This document shows, one piece after another, positions 1-9,584 of a DNA stretch of 64,000 bases. The position numbers were made by a program, and so were the translations under genes. The notes beneath the pieces were generated by a model. It ran no database searches and was not told the origin of the DNA. It saw only the letters and a list, made by a program, of their open reading frames with translations. The stretch is from Roseinatronobacter sp. S2 (GTDB lineage Bacteria > Pseudomonadota > Alphaproteobacteria > Rhodobacterales > Rhodobacteraceae), in contig NZ_CP121113.1 of assembly GCF_029581395.1 (NCBI RefSeq), forward strand, positions 3,406,001 to 3,470,000, in the 5' to 3' direction. The number at the start of each line of letters is the position of its first letter. Position 1 is the stretch's first letter.

Positions 1-1
1 A

Positions 2-1237
2 CTGGCCTTGCAGGCACACGCGCAGGACGAAATGTCCTGCAAGGGGCAAGTGCCATCGATCAACGTGATTGGGCAAGGTATGCCTGCGGTCACGGAACTC
101 GACAAACGCTTGTCAGAGTTCAACGAGAAATGGGATACTCAGGTCAGGATTACACTGCTTGGCGAGAACGAGCGCCGTGCCAGGGCGCGGCTGGACGCGT
201 CGACCGGGGCCGGGTCTTATCAGGTAATCTATATAGACGAGGCAAACCTGGCCGAATATGTCTCGGCCGGATGGGTGTATCCCATAGCCGACGTTGTGCC
301 CGAAAGCTATGACATCTCTGATTTCCGCACAGACCTCAGCAATGTCGCCACAATCGATGGCGTGCAGTATTTCGCGCCCTTTGTCGGTGGCGGCGATGTG
401 ATGATGTATCGCAAAGACCTGCTGGAAGACGCCGGGCTGGACGTGCCACGCACGCTGGACGACTTGGTTGTCGCAATCAAGGCACTGAGCGAAGCAGATA
501 ACGGTGCGTATGGTTGGGCAGCGCGCGGGCAACGCGGCTCGGGAATGAATGTGTGGCGCTGGACCCCCTTTTTCCGGGCGTTCGGCGGCGAATGGCTTGA
601 AGACGGGATGCCTGCCTTCAATAGTCGGGCCGGGGTCGAAGCGACAGAACTATACAAAGACCTGATGGCCTATGCCCCGCCGGGTGTAGCAACCTTCAAC
701 TGGTCAGATTCGATCGAGGCGTTCCGCAGCGGACAGGTGGCGTTTCTGATCGAATCCGATGTGTTCGGTCCCTGGATGGAAGATGTCTCGAAGTCCGCTG
801 TCGTCGGCAAGGTAGGCTACGCGCCGCCACCTGATCCACTTCCTTCGGCGGGCTGGGCGCATGGTTGGGCGGTATCGACAGTCGGCGCCCCCGAGGGTTG
901 CATGAAGATTGTGGCAGGTGACTTCATCGGTTGGGCCACATCCAGAGAAATGGAACAGAAGCGACTTGAGGCAGGAATCGCATCGGATGTCGGGCGGACA
1001 TCGACACTGCAAGGTGATGCATTCAATGCATTGGTGCCGCAGGAGTATATCGATGCGCTACTTGCGACCGGCCCCAAAACGGATCTGTTGATCATGGCCA
1101 GCCCAGTCTGGCCTGAAATCGGCGACACGCTGGGTCTTGCACTAGAGGAAATCTTCGCCGGCACCCGCACCGATGTTCAGGGCGTGCTTGATGAAGCTGC
1201 CTTTTTTGCCGAGGACAGCCTTGCAGGGCTGAAGTAA
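2..1237 (+). CDS. Sugar ABC transporter periplasmic substrate-binding protein (family 1), 5' end outside window
   Basis: Periplasmic binding protein of a MalE-like sugar ABC importer; it would capture a sugar or polyol and deliver it to the two permeases that follow. The reading frame is open to the left edge and begins with residues resembling the end of a signal peptide (LALQAHAQ, cleavage after AHA), so the true start lies upstream. The body shows the family-1 layout, with an early hinge around VIYIDEANLAEYV and a C-terminal helical part ending in LALEEIFAG. The gene ends 71 bp before the first permease gene, and that gap contains a hairpin. The ligand cannot be read from the sequence; the context suggests a carbohydrate. 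Confidence 0.88.
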   Translation: MALQAHAQDEMSCKGQVPSINVIGQGMPAVTELDKRLSEFNEKWDTQVRITLLGENERRARARLDASTGAGSYQVIYIDEANLAEYVSAGWVYPIADVVPESYDISDFRTDLSNVATIDGVQYFAPFVGGGDVMMYRKDLLEDAGLDVPRTLDDLVVAIKALSEADNGAYGWAARGQRGSGMNVWRWTPFFRAFGGEWLEDGMPAFNSRAGVEATELYKDLMAYAPPGVATFNWSDSIEAFRSGQVAFLIESDVFGPWMEDVSKSAVVGKVGYAPPPDPLPSAGWAHGWAVSTVGAPEGCMKIVAGDFIGWATSREMEQKRLEAGIASDVGRTSTLQGDAFNALVPQEYIDALLATGPKTDLLIMASPVWPEIGDTLGLALEEIFAGTRTDVQGVLDEAAFFAEDSLAGLK

Positions 1238-1255
1238 CGCAACTTTCCCGTCCGT

Positions 1256-1279
1256 GTGTGCAGGGGTTTCCCTGCACAC
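1256..1279 (+). other. Intercistronic hairpin between binding protein and permease
   Basis: Stem of 10 bp (1256-1265 with 1270-1279) and a 4-base GTTT loop, 18 bp after the binding-protein stop. No T-run follows, so it is better read as an mRNA 3'-end stabiliser or partial terminator, as in malE-malF spacers, than as a full terminator. Confidence 0.7.
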
Positions 1280-1308
1280 CGGGCACAACGTCCCATGAAG
1301 GATAGAGC

Positions 1309-2181
1309 ATGACCCGGAAACGGTTCGTCACCCTGACGCTCGCACCGGCGATCGGCCTTCTGGCCACGCTGGCGCTCGTCTCGATTGCGGGAGCAGTATG
1401 GTTCGCAGTCATGAACCGCACATTGCGTTCGACTGACTACGAATTTGTTGGTTTCCACAACTTTATGCGCCTTATGCGCGACCGTCGATTCTTCAATGCA
1501 CTGGAAAATTCTATAATCTGGGAAGTAATCACCGTCGTTGGGACGTTGACCCTTGCGGTGCTGCTCGCGGTCCTGATCTTCGAGACGGTCAAGAAGCCGC
1601 TATGGCGCAACCTGATCTGTTTTGCTTTCCTTGTGCCTGTCTTGTTGCCGCGTGTCGCTGCCGCCTTCATCTGGCGCTTTCTCTATTCACCGTCTCTTGG
1701 TGTTATCAATTACCTTTGCGAGTTGGTCGGCATAGGTCCGGTAGAGTTTCTTGCCAATCCATCCTTAGCGCTGATTTCAGTCGCGGTGGTAGACATCTGG
1801 CAATGGGGTCTGTTCTTCACCGTGATCTTGCTGAAACTGCTGGAAACATTGCCACGCGAACCAATCGAGGCGGCGATGCTGGATAACGCCCGTACCTGGG
1901 AAATCCACGCTTATGTTACGATCCCGATGCTCAAGGGACCGCTGATTGCACTGACGCTTGTAAAAGCTGTGGAAAGCCTGCGGTCGTTTGACCTTATCTT
2001 CGTCATGACAGGTGGCGGGCCAGGAACAGCAACCGAAACACTGGATCTTTATGCGTATCAGATGGGCATCAACATGGGCGGACGTATTTCTTATGCCTCT
2101 GCCATGTCGGTTCTTCTGCTGATTGTGACCATGGTGGCTTTCACCATCATCTGGAAAGCGGGGAAGAAATGGGCAAACTGA
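1309..2181 (+). CDS. Sugar ABC transporter permease, MalF type
   Basis: Inner-membrane permease of 290 aa with about six hydrophobic helices, starting with one at residues 8-30. The EAA loop that contacts the ATPase is visible as EAAMLDNARTWEIHAYVTIPMLKGP at about residues 185-209 (quoted only to locate the EAA motif). The ATG follows the hairpin spacer after the binding-protein gene. Its 3' end overlaps the next permease by 13 bp, indicating translational coupling. The family is clear; the substrate is not. Confidence 0.9.
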   Translation: MTRKRFVTLTLAPAIGLLATLALVSIAGAVWFAVMNRTLRSTDYEFVGFHNFMRLMRDRRFFNALENSIIWEVITVVGTLTLAVLLAVLIFETVKKPLWRNLICFAFLVPVLLPRVAAAFIWRFLYSPSLGVINYLCELVGIGPVEFLANPSLALISVAVVDIWQWGLFFTVILLKLLETLPREPIEAAMLDNARTWEIHAYVTIPMLKGPLIALTLVKAVESLRSFDLIFVMTGGGPGTATETLDLYAYQMGINMGGRISYASAMSVLLLIVTMVAFTIIWKAGKKWAN

Positions 2182-2984
2182 CTTCCGCCATTGCTGTGCG
2201 GGTGCTGCTGGCGGTTCTGATCATCGTGGCGCTGGGGCCAATTCTTTGGACGGTCCTGAGCGCATTCAAGGAACTGCGCGATATTGTCACTCCGGTGCCG
2301 AAGATCTTTTTCACGCCAACGCTGGATAACTTTGCAACCATTCTGCGGAATCCCACGATCCGCGACGGGTTGGTAAATTCCATGATCGTCGTATCTGCGG
2401 CGGTGCTGGTCGGCGCGATGCTCGGGATTCCGGCAGCACATACGCTGGCGCGCTATGCCCGCAGATGGGGTGATGATGTGCAATTTTTCGTGCTGTCGCT
2501 GCGCTTCATGCCGCCCGTCGCAATCGCGCTTCCGTTCATCGTGATCTATCTGGATCTGGGCATCTATGACACGCTTTTTGGTCTTGTGCTTGTCTATCTC
2601 ATCACAACGATCTCGACCGTGATCTGGCTTGCTGTTCCCGCTTTCGAGCGCGTGCCCCGCCAGATCGAGGAGGCCGCCGCCATGGAAGGTTGCGGACCCG
2701 CCGAAATCTTCTGGCGCTTTTCGCTGCCGATTGCGGCACCCTCACTTTTTGGTGCCCTGGTTTTCACCTTTGTTCTGGTCTGGAACGAACTTCTGCTCGC
2801 ACTAACACTTGCGGCCCAGAAAGCAACCTTGCCGGTGGTCGCGGCGTCCATCACCTCGCTTGGCAAAGAGGTGCCCTGGGGCGTGATCAACGCGGCCACC
2901 GTGCTGCTGGTGCTGCCACCGCTTGTCTTCATCGGCCTGCTCATGGGCCTTTTGAACTCCATGGTCCGAAGCGGCCCGAAATAG
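2169..2984 (+). CDS. Sugar ABC transporter permease, MalG type
   Basis: Second permease of 271 aa, forming the heterodimeric channel with the MalF-type partner. It has an N-terminal helix (VRVLLAVLIIVALGP), several further helices and an EAA loop (EEAAAMEGCGPAEIFWRFSLP). A C-terminal hydrophobic segment ends in LLMGLLNSMV. The ATG lies inside the end of the upstream permease gene, so the two are probably translated together. The ATPase gene follows after 9 bp. Confidence 0.9.
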   Translation: MGKLTSAIAVRVLLAVLIIVALGPILWTVLSAFKELRDIVTPVPKIFFTPTLDNFATILRNPTIRDGLVNSMIVVSAAVLVGAMLGIPAAHTLARYARRWGDDVQFFVLSLRFMPPVAIALPFIVIYLDLGIYDTLFGLVLVYLITTISTVIWLAVPAFERVPRQIEEAAAMEGCGPAEIFWRFSLPIAAPSLFGALVFTFVLVWNELLLALTLAAQKATLPVVAASITSLGKEVPWGVINAATVLLVLPPLVFIGLLMGLLNSMVRSGPK

Positions 2985-2993
2985 GACACTTCA

Positions 2994-4106
2994 ATGGCAA
3001 ATATAATCTGCAAAGACATCGTTAAATCCTACGGTGCCCATCCAGTGATCGAGGGGTTGAACCTCGACATTCCCGACCAGGAATTCGTCGTCTTTCTTGG
3101 CCCCTCGGGCTGTGGGAAATCCACCATGCTGCGCATGATCGCTGGCCTCGAAGACGTTAGCGCCGGGCGTATCGCTATCGGTGGTACCGACGTCACCGAC
3201 TTGCCACCGGGCGAACGCGGCGTGGCGATGGTGTTTCAGAACTATGCGCTTTATCCGCATATGAACGTAGCCGATAATATAACCTTCGGCCTGCGCCGCC
3301 AGGGCGCCAGCCGTGCCGAAATCGAGCCACGCTTGAAACAGGTCTCAGACCTGCTGGGCTTGACCCCATTTCTCCAACGCCGCCCCAAGAACCTTTCGGG
3401 AGGACAGCAGCAGCGTGTTGCCATGGCACGCGCCATGATCAAGACACCCAAAGTGTTCTTGTTCGACGAACCGCTGTCGAATCTCGATGCCAAACTGCGC
3501 GAGAAGCTGCGCACAGAGATCCGAAAAATCCACATGCAGCTAAAGACAACAACCATTTTCGTTACGCATGACCAGCTTGAAGCCATGACCATTGCCGACC
3601 GTATCGTCCTGATGCGCGACGGGCGGATCGAGCAGATGGGCACGCCCGACGAAATATTTGAGAGGCCCGCATCACGTTTTGTAGCGGATTTCATCGGCAC
3701 ACCGGCAATGAACTTTGTCAGCGCCAGGATTCTGGCAGGAGATGGGCTTGTAGCCAGTGGTGGCAGCATGACATTGCAGCTTTCGCCAGACAGTTTCCCT
3801 GATCTGATACCCGGCCAGAAGGTGGAGTTGGGCCTGCGCCCTGCACGCATGGACCTATGCGCACCAAATTGCCGTAACGCCATCAGTGGGACCGTGGTTC
3901 TGGTCGAAAACATGGGTGCTGAAGGGCAGGTCATTACAGATGTCGACGGGCAGGAAATGTCTTTTGTGACCAAGGAGTTTCGCAGCCTGGCACCGGGAAA
4001 TCCCGTGTCTTTTACCATTGCTCCCGACCATATTCACGTCTTCGACCCCGAAACAGGGCTGAGCTTGTACAAGGACCGACAGGATGACCAGAACACGTTA
4101 CGCTGA
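2994..4106 (+). CDS. Sugar ABC transporter ATP-binding protein (MsmX/UgpC family)
   Basis: Cytoplasmic ATPase of 370 aa that powers the importer. Walker A is GPSGCGKST near residue 35, the signature is LSGGQQQR, Walker B runs into LFDEPLSNLD, and the H-loop is VTHDQLEAM. The C-terminal 130 residues form the TOBE/OB domain typical of sugar-importer ATPases (ELGLRPARMDL). It follows the MalG gene by 9 bp and its last 23 bp overlap the start of the next gene, so all five genes look like one transcript. Confidence 0.93.
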   Translation: MANIICKDIVKSYGAHPVIEGLNLDIPDQEFVVFLGPSGCGKSTMLRMIAGLEDVSAGRIAIGGTDVTDLPPGERGVAMVFQNYALYPHMNVADNITFGLRRQGASRAEIEPRLKQVSDLLGLTPFLQRRPKNLSGGQQQRVAMARAMIKTPKVFLFDEPLSNLDAKLREKLRTEIRKIHMQLKTTTIFVTHDQLEAMTIADRIVLMRDGRIEQMGTPDEIFERPASRFVADFIGTPAMNFVSARILAGDGLVASGGSMTLQLSPDSFPDLIPGQKVELGLRPARMDLCAPNCRNAISGTVVLVENMGAEGQVITDVDGQEMSFVTKEFRSLAPGNPVSFTIAPDHIHVFDPETGLSLYKDRQDDQNTLR

Positions 4107-5091
4107 CAAACTCGCCCGTCTACGCGCAGGTGATTATCAGAAGGGTGATTATATGATCGCCGACGCCAAGGATTCAGACGTTACCGGTGGCGTGCTGGCA
4201 ACAGGTGCACGGCGAACTGAAGATGGCCGCCCGGCCGGGCCACGCACCCGCCCGGAATTTCTAGAGCAGATTCGCGCCGTGATCGATCAGGATATTGTGG
4301 ACATCATGCTGACTTCCGCGGGTAACCTTGACGCACTGCGGCAAATTCATGCGTTCGACGGTCGCGCAATCCAGCCAGCCTTTCGTGGCAACGAGTCTAC
4401 CTGTGTCTGGGGCAATATCCGTGGCGGGCGCTATTCCGATACGGCATCGCGGCCATTCAGAGGCGCCAACCTAGAACTTGCACCCGGTGATCTGTGTCTG
4501 TATTCGGTAACGTTTAACAACGACACGGAAGCTGACGCACGCACACTGGAAGCCTATGCCGCTTTTCGCCACGAAGCGCGCGTCGCCGGTGTGAAACACT
4601 TTCTGGAAGTTTTTAATCCAAACCTTGCCGACTCGATGCCTGGGAATGAAATAGGTGCTTTTGTCACCGACAGCATCATCCGTTTGCTAGCCAGCCTTAC
4701 CGCAGCGGAGCGCCCGGAATTTCTGAAGGTCAATTACAACGGGCCAGAGGCAATGCAGCAACTTGCGCAGCACGATCCCTCTATGGTGGTGGGCGTTCTG
4801 GGAGGTGCCGGGGCAACCCACCGGGACACGTTTGAGTTGATTGCCCAGTCCGAAAGGCACGGGGCCCGGATTGCGCTTTTCGGACGAAAGATCAATCAAG
4901 CCGAAGATCAGTGTAATCTGATCAACTGGATGCGGCAGGTCGCCGATGGCAATGCCTCGTCTGAAGACGCTGTCCGCGGTTATCACGCAGACCTTGCCCG
5001 CGCGGGAAAACATCCCGATCGCGTGTTGGACGAGGATCTACGAATTACCACTGAAGTCCTTCGCTTTGACGCTATGCAGGACACTGTTTAA
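4084..5091 (+). CDS. Aldolase-like TIM-barrel protein in a sugar ABC operon
   Basis: Protein of 335 aa resembling class I / LacD-DeoC-type aldolases in its strand-loop pattern: DIVDIMLTS, a likely Schiff-base strand around FLKVNYNG, VVGVLGGAG, then ARIALFGRKI as a phosphate-binding-like end. The ATG at 4084 has AAGGA 8 bp upstream and overlaps the ATPase gene by 23 bp. An internal ATG at 4153 is less likely. Its position between the ATPase and the SorC regulator suggests it cleaves a phosphorylated or keto intermediate of the imported sugar. I do not recognise the exact subfamily; the lysine assignment is inference. Confidence 0.55.
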   Translation: MTRTRYADKLARLRAGDYQKGDYMIADAKDSDVTGGVLATGARRTEDGRPAGPRTRPEFLEQIRAVIDQDIVDIMLTSAGNLDALRQIHAFDGRAIQPAFRGNESTCVWGNIRGGRYSDTASRPFRGANLELAPGDLCLYSVTFNNDTEADARTLEAYAAFRHEARVAGVKHFLEVFNPNLADSMPGNEIGAFVTDSIIRLLASLTAAERPEFLKVNYNGPEAMQQLAQHDPSMVVGVLGGAGATHRDTFELIAQSERHGARIALFGRKINQAEDQCNLINWMRQVADGNASSEDAVRGYHADLARAGKHPDRVLDEDLRITTEVLRFDAMQDTV

Positions 5092-5128
5092 TTGGTCCCA
5101 AATGTTGCACCGAAAGATGAGGCTATCG

Positions 5129-6124
5129 ATGGTCCGTTCTAACCACCCCTCTGACAAGATCGTCGCGGAGGTTTCTTGGCTTTACTACATCAAAGGATTG
5201 AATCAGGCAGAAATCGCAACCCGCCTGAAACTGTCACGACCGACTGTCGTTACATATCTGCGGCTCGCGAAGGAACGTCAGATCATTGGAGTAAAAATTC
5301 AGGGCACACATTTCCGCGTCAACGAACTGGCTGATCGGCTTTGTGCTCGATTTGGGCTGAAAAGTGCTTTTGTTATTCCAGAAGAATCTAACGAAGCCGA
5401 AACAGCCCAACAAGTCTGCGAGGCAGCGGCCCAGTTCCTGCCAGATTTTGTGAAGCCTGGCGATACGCTTGGGGTCAGTTGGGGACAAACTGTGTCATTC
5501 GTATCGGAACGCGTCCCATGGTGGCCCGTCGACGGTCTGGTTGTGCGGCAGCTTATTGGCTCCCTAGCCAACCCCATATTGCCTACCTGTGAAAGCTGTA
5601 CAACTGAGATCGCCAGACGTCTTTCCGCTCATTGCGTCAATCTGAATGCTCCTGCGGTCTGCACCACAGCCGATCTTACGGATCGCCTGCGCGCAGAGCC
5701 CATTATAGCGGAGCAACTCAATCTGCTAAACAACTGCAACAAAGCTATTTTTTCTTTGAGTCCCTGCACACCTGACACGCATGTAGTTCAGTTCAATCTT
5801 GCCACCGAGAAGGACATTTCGGATTATGCCGCCAAAGGCGCGGTTGGTATAATCATTGGCCGCTTCATTGACAGATATGGCGTCTCAATTACTGGAGAAC
5901 TTGATCGGCGGATGATCGGAGCCGACCTTGACGCACTGCGTAAGATGGAAGGGCTACTAGTGGTCTCAGGTCTGTCCAAGCTCGATGCAACCCATGCAGC
6001 TTTGACGGGTGGATATGCCTCACATGTGGCCCTCGACGCACTTCTGGCGGACGCATTGCTGCACAAGAATGATGCAAAAAGTAAAGAGCACGGCGCAAAC
6101 AAAGGCGGGGACACGGCTATGTAG
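5129..6124 (+). CDS. SorC-family sugar-binding transcriptional regulator
   Basis: Regulator of about 331 aa. An N-terminal helix-turn-helix (LNQAEIATRLKLSRPTVVTYL) is followed by the SorC sugar-phosphate-binding domain (GDTLGVSWGQTV and GIIIGRFIDRYG). Three in-frame ATGs exist (5102, 5117, 5129); 5129 is chosen because GATGAGG sits about 7 bp upstream and the HTH then begins near residue 20, as is usual. It starts 37 bp after the aldolase-like gene. SorC proteins usually sense a phosphorylated sugar of their own operon, so it probably controls the 1-5091 transporter. Confidence 0.85.
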   Translation: MVRSNHPSDKIVAEVSWLYYIKGLNQAEIATRLKLSRPTVVTYLRLAKERQIIGVKIQGTHFRVNELADRLCARFGLKSAFVIPEESNEAETAQQVCEAAAQFLPDFVKPGDTLGVSWGQTVSFVSERVPWWPVDGLVVRQLIGSLANPILPTCESCTTEIARRLSAHCVNLNAPAVCTTADLTDRLRAEPIIAEQLNLLNNCNKAIFSLSPCTPDTHVVQFNLATEKDISDYAAKGAVGIIIGRFIDRYGVSITGELDRRMIGADLDALRKMEGLLVVSGLSKLDATHAALTGGYASHVALDALLADALLHKNDAKSKEHGANKGGDTAM

Positions 6125-6753
6125 CATCGCCCTATATGGAGAATGGAGAGTGCCACAATGTGGGGGCAGTCAGACTTTCGGGTATCCGGAGCACTCACTT
6201 CGAAGAAATTCGACGCTTTGTGCTGAGCGGGAGGCGTTGCCGAAACGATTGGTATAGCCGGCCTGCACCTGGGCAGACACCTTTGTTGCGATGCATTGTG
6301 CTAATCGGCCAATGGCACCGATTAAAACGCAAGATGCTCTATAGTTATGAGGCACATAGACTGGTGCGGCTGCGAAGGCTCTGGTCTTTTGATGAACTCG
6401 AATGGAGCCGTCGGCCGGGTGAGAAAGGTGTAAAGCTTGAGGAAACCTCACCCGATTCAGATGCGTGGAAGAACGCCCGCATGTTTTGAGATATCTGAAT
6501 TCTTTATGCCTACTCCTTAAGTCCCATATCCTTTGGTCCAATTGCGGCCGCATGCGCTTTCGGTGTTGTGTGCCGTTACCCAGTTGACGCCCTTTCAGCG
6601 GACATGCCGGACCCGATCAAAGTTCTAGGCAACCCTGCCAGTTTGTTCAGGCAGTTACCCCGGACACGACAGAAAAGACACACTGCGCAGGGCCATGCCC
6701 GGCGTCAACGATAATACCGCCTCGATTAGGCGGCACCTTCAGGAGGATACTCT
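6125..6753. other. Intergenic stretch without a supported gene
   Basis: About 630 bp between the SorC gene and the aldehyde dehydrogenase. Reading frames on both strands (for example 6136-6489 plus and 6170-6553 minus) give arginine-rich translations with no family resemblance. No sigma-54 promoter of the form TGGC-N8-TTGC was found before the dehydrogenase. It may hold a promoter or decayed DNA; nothing more can be supported. Confidence 0.4.
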
Positions 6754-8274
6754 ATGAACCAGATGACCCAAGCGGATTTCCGCACCCAATCGCCCTTCAG
6801 GGACCGCTATGACAATTTCATCGGCGGCACATTTGTGGCACCCGTTGCCGGGCGCTACATGGACAATGTCACCCCGATCACAGGCCAGAAGGTTTGTGAG
6901 GTCGCGCGTTCCGATGCTGCTGACATTGAACTTGCTCTGGATGCGGCTCATGCCGCCAAGGATGCATGGGGCAAGACCTCGGTCACAGAGCGGTCAAACA
7001 CACTCCTGCGCATCGCGGACCGTCTGGAGCAGAATCTGGACCTGTTGGCTGCGGCTGAAACCTGGGACAATGGCAAGCCCATCCGCGAGACGACCAATGC
7101 GGACATTCCACTGGCCGTGGACCATTTCCGATACTTCGCAGGCGTGTTGCGTGGGCAGGAAGGCACGATGTCGGAAATCGACAATGACACGATCGCCTAT
7201 CACTTCCATGAACCGCTGGGTGTGGTCGGCCAGATCATCCCCTGGAACTTCTCAATCCTGATGGCAGCATGGAAACTGGCACCTGCGCTGGCAGCAGGCA
7301 ATTGCATTGTGCTCAAACCAGCCGAGCAGACCCCGGCAGCTATTCTGGTTCTGGCCGAGCTGATCGCGGATCTGCTGCCTTCCGGTGTTCTAAACATCGT
7401 CAACGGTCTGGGTGCGGAAACCGGCGATGCGTTGGCACGCTCCAACCGGATTGCCAAGATCGCCTTTACTGGCTCAACCGCTACAGGGCGCAAGATCATG
7501 GAAGCGGCCACTGTCAACCTGATCCCGGTCACACTGGAGCTGGGCGGCAAATCGCCAAATATTTTCTTCTCGGATATCATGGCACAGGATGACGCTTATC
7601 TCGATAAGGCCGTCGAAGGATTCGTGCTGTTCGCCTTTAACCAGGGTGAGGTCTGCACCTGCCCGAGCCGCGCACTCATTCAGGAAGACATCTACGAGGA
7701 CTTCATCGCGCGCTGTATCGCGCGGGTGAAGGCGATCAAGCAGGGCGACCCGCGCGACATGACCACAATGCTGGGCGCACAGGCGAGCAAACAACAGCAT
7801 GAAAAGATCATGTCCTATTTCACCATCGGCGTGGAAGAAGGCGCGGAAGTGCTGACAGGCGGCGCGTCGGCCACGATGGACGGCGACCTGCAGGGCGGCT
7901 TCTATATCGAGCCGACGATCCTGAAAGGTCACAACAAGATGCGCGTTTTTCAGGAAGAAATCTTCGGACCTGTCGTATCAGTGACAACCTTCAAGACCGA
8001 GGAGGAAGCGCTCGCGATTGCTAATGACACCATGTATGGCCTTGGTGCCGGTGTCTGGACCCGCGACGGCACGCGCGCATACCGTTTCGGGCGCGCAATT
8101 GAAGCTGGCCGCGTCTGGGTGAACAACTATCATGCCTATCCCGCGCATGCGGCCTTTGGCGGCTACAAGCAGTCGGGTATCGGGCGCGAAAACCACCGCA
8201 TGATGCTGGATCACTACCAGCAGACCAAGAACATGCTGGTCAGCTACAATCCCAACAAGCTCGGCTTCTTCTGA
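6754..8274 (+). CDS. NAD-dependent aldehyde dehydrogenase (AcoD/ExaC type)
   Basis: Enzyme of 506 aa oxidising an aldehyde (acetaldehyde-like in this subfamily) to the acid with NAD. Visible landmarks are the PWNFS motif with Asn165, the Rossmann glycines at FTGSTATG, the general base Glu262 in LELGGKSPN, and the nucleophile Cys301 in [12 protein letters not shown]. The C-terminal segment ([14 protein letters not shown]) is typical. Length matches the family. The start has a perfect AGGAGG 8 bp upstream. It stands alone, with a hairpin after it, so its pathway partner is not obvious; a volatile alcohol or aldehyde stress role is possible. Confidence 0.92.
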   Translation: MNQMTQADFRTQSPFRDRYDNFIGGTFVAPVAGRYMDNVTPITGQKVCEVARSDAADIELALDAAHAAKDAWGKTSVTERSNTLLRIADRLEQNLDLLAAAETWDNGKPIRETTNADIPLAVDHFRYFAGVLRGQEGTMSEIDNDTIAYHFHEPLGVVGQIIPWNFSILMAAWKLAPALAAGNCIVLKPAEQTPAAILVLAELIADLLPSGVLNIVNGLGAETGDALARSNRIAKIAFTGSTATGRKIMEAATVNLIPVTLELGGKSPNIFFSDIMAQDDAYLDKAVEGFVLFAFNQGEVCTCPSRALIQEDIYEDFIARCIARVKAIKQGDPRDMTTMLGAQASKQQHEKIMSYFTIGVEEGAEVLTGGASATMDGDLQGGFYIEPTILKGHNKMRVFQEEIFGPVVSVTTFKTEEEALAIANDTMYGLGAGVWTRDGTRAYRFGRAIEAGRVWVNNYHAYPAHAAFGGYKQSGIGRENHRMMLDHYQQTKNMLVSYNPNKLGFF

Positions 8275-8285
8275 AGCCTGAAAAG

Positions 8286-8317
8286 CAGCGCCGCCCCTGT
8301 GACAAGGGACGGCGCTG
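8286..8317 (+). terminator. Hairpin after the aldehyde dehydrogenase gene
   Basis: CAGCGCCG at 8286-8293 pairs with CGGCGCTG at 8310-8317, with four further pairs inside after one mismatch. It begins 12 bp after the stop. The following sequence is A-rich rather than T-rich, so it is a terminator-like hairpin of uncertain efficiency. Confidence 0.5.
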
Positions 8318-8601
8318 AAATGAAATCTGAATTCGCTCATTGAAGCCGTGTTACTCAGTTTTTTGGCTAAGGCTATGTGTTCAAACGAGGCTATTTCGCC
8401 AGCTTTGGCTCACTAAGGCAAGCCTTCTCCACATCCGGCTAACGCCGACAGTGGCCGGTATCGGTGACTGACAGGCCTCGACTTCGGGTGTGTGTCTATG
8501 GTCCGACATAGCATCGGATTAATTGAAAACCCTCAGTCCAAAAAGACGGTCCCCGCCGGACAATCGGTGCAGGAACTTTCGCCGGATTGAACACCAATAG
8601 G
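8318..8601. other. Intergenic stretch, nothing recognised
   Basis: About 280 bp between the dehydrogenase hairpin and the convergent small genes. No open frame with family resemblance, RNA gene or repeat is visible. Confidence 0.4.
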
Positions 8602-8748
8602 TCAACCTCGGAGCAGTAGCACCCAATCGACCGACGATCCCCCACTCATGCCATAAAGCCTGAAGCTAAGATAGCGGGTGGCCAGAATGTAGCAAGGGCC
8701 CAGAAGGGCGAACAGCCCGATACCTGCAAATATCCGAACCTTACCCAT
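8602..8748 (-). CDS. Small membrane protein, 48 aa, unknown function
   Basis: Start ATG at 8748 lies inside the last codons of the upstream 125-codon frame (8-bp overlap), the classic arrangement of coupled genes. The product has one hydrophobic helix (IFAGIGLFALLGPCYILA) followed by a short charged segment and a hydrophobic C-terminus. No family is recognised. Overlap and membrane helix are the only support, so it could still be a chance frame. Confidence 0.4.
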   Translation of the reverse strand: MGKVRIFAGIGLFALLGPCYILATRYLSFRLYGMSGGSSVDWVLLLRG

Positions 8749-9118
8749 GATCGATCCCCCGATCCTGTCCTTGATTTGTACTGCGTTCGGCAAAATATAT
8801 CTGCCGATACCGCGCCGCTATTTCGGCGTTTTTCATCGCATAGATGCCAAGCTCGCTGGACGGGTCCTCAAACGCCTGATCGCGCGCCTCCTCCGGCACC
8901 AGTTTGTTCAGCAATGTCTCGGCTTCATTCAGGCGCGCCTCAATAGTGGGCCTCTCAGCGGGTGCAGCATTGGCCAGCCTGTCTTCGGTCTGATCAACGG
9001 CAAGGTCGAGGCGCCGCAGTGCCTCTGTAAATCGTTCCTGTTGCAACATCGGCACGTCTCCATAATTTGCAGGTCTGACAGACCGACCCACCGCCCTTGC
9101 GCGGGGTATCTCCGCCAT
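8741..9118 (-). CDS. Hypothetical coiled-coil protein, up to 125 aa
   Basis: The product is acidic and helical, with a probable coiled coil between residues 25 and 75 (FTEALRRLDLAVDQTEDRL, then EARLNEAETLLNKL). An internal ATG (MLQQERF, residue 24) is an equally good start, giving 102 aa. The plus-strand frame over the same bases looks unlike a protein, which favours the minus strand. It overlaps the 48-aa membrane protein gene. No function is proposed; similar small pairs occur in plasmid-transfer neighbourhoods, but nothing here proves that. Confidence 0.45.
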   Translation of the reverse strand: MAEIPRARAVGRSVRPANYGDVPMLQQERFTEALRRLDLAVDQTEDRLANAAPAERPTIEARLNEAETLLNKLVPEEARDQAFEDPSSELGIYAMKNAEIAARYRQIYFAERSTNQGQDRGIDHG

Positions 9119-9152
9119 TGATCATTCCGGCTTCGCGGATAGCGCGACCCGC

Positions 9153-9389
9153 TCATATACGCGCCTTGGCGAGCTTGCGCATAACCTTGACCGTGCTGCC
9201 GCTGGCCGCGCGCGCCCTGTGCTGATGGCGCGTGGTGGAGCCAAAGCGCGGGCCGGATTTGGGGGTGCGTTCCTCCCCGCGCCCCGACGATTCATGGGTC
9301 CAGCCCTCCTCGAACAACACGCCTGAGGCAATGGCCAGCGCGTCTTGGTTACCGGATGCTGGGTGGTATTCAAATGGCCGGTTCGACAA
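9153..9389 (-). CDS. Hypothetical basic protein, 78 aa, possibly a gene fragment
   Basis: Short frame whose translation looks protein-like at the start (ASGNQDALAIASGVLFEEGW), then becomes very basic (RHQHRARAASGSTVKVMRK). It is on the same strand as, and just upstream of, the 125-aa gene. It may be the remnant of a larger accessory or conjugation gene. No family is recognised. The rest of 9119-9584 holds nothing else supportable. Confidence 0.3.
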   Translation of the reverse strand: MSNRPFEYHPASGNQDALAIASGVLFEEGWTHESSGRGEERTPKSGPRFGSTTRHQHRARAASGSTVKVMRKLAKARI

Positions 9390-9584
9390 GTGCCTCCAAA
9401 CTGGCGGCCCGACGGCAAAGGGCCGGCCACGTCGAGGTGGGGGACGCCCAGCGCAAGGGGCGGTCTTCAGTCATTCGCCGCAGGCGCATTTTCACTTTGA
9501 GACAAGATCGAAGCGGACATGCAGATGCAAGCTAGTGCGGCCACACCTCAAAATTGTGGAACGCAACAACACCGACAACAACGC

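Noticed and set aside
6136..6553. Two overlapping frames (plus 117 aa, minus 127 aa) in the gap before the aldehyde dehydrogenase
   Set aside because: Arginine- and serine-rich translations without domain pattern, no ribosome site, and each spans the other; treated as non-coding.
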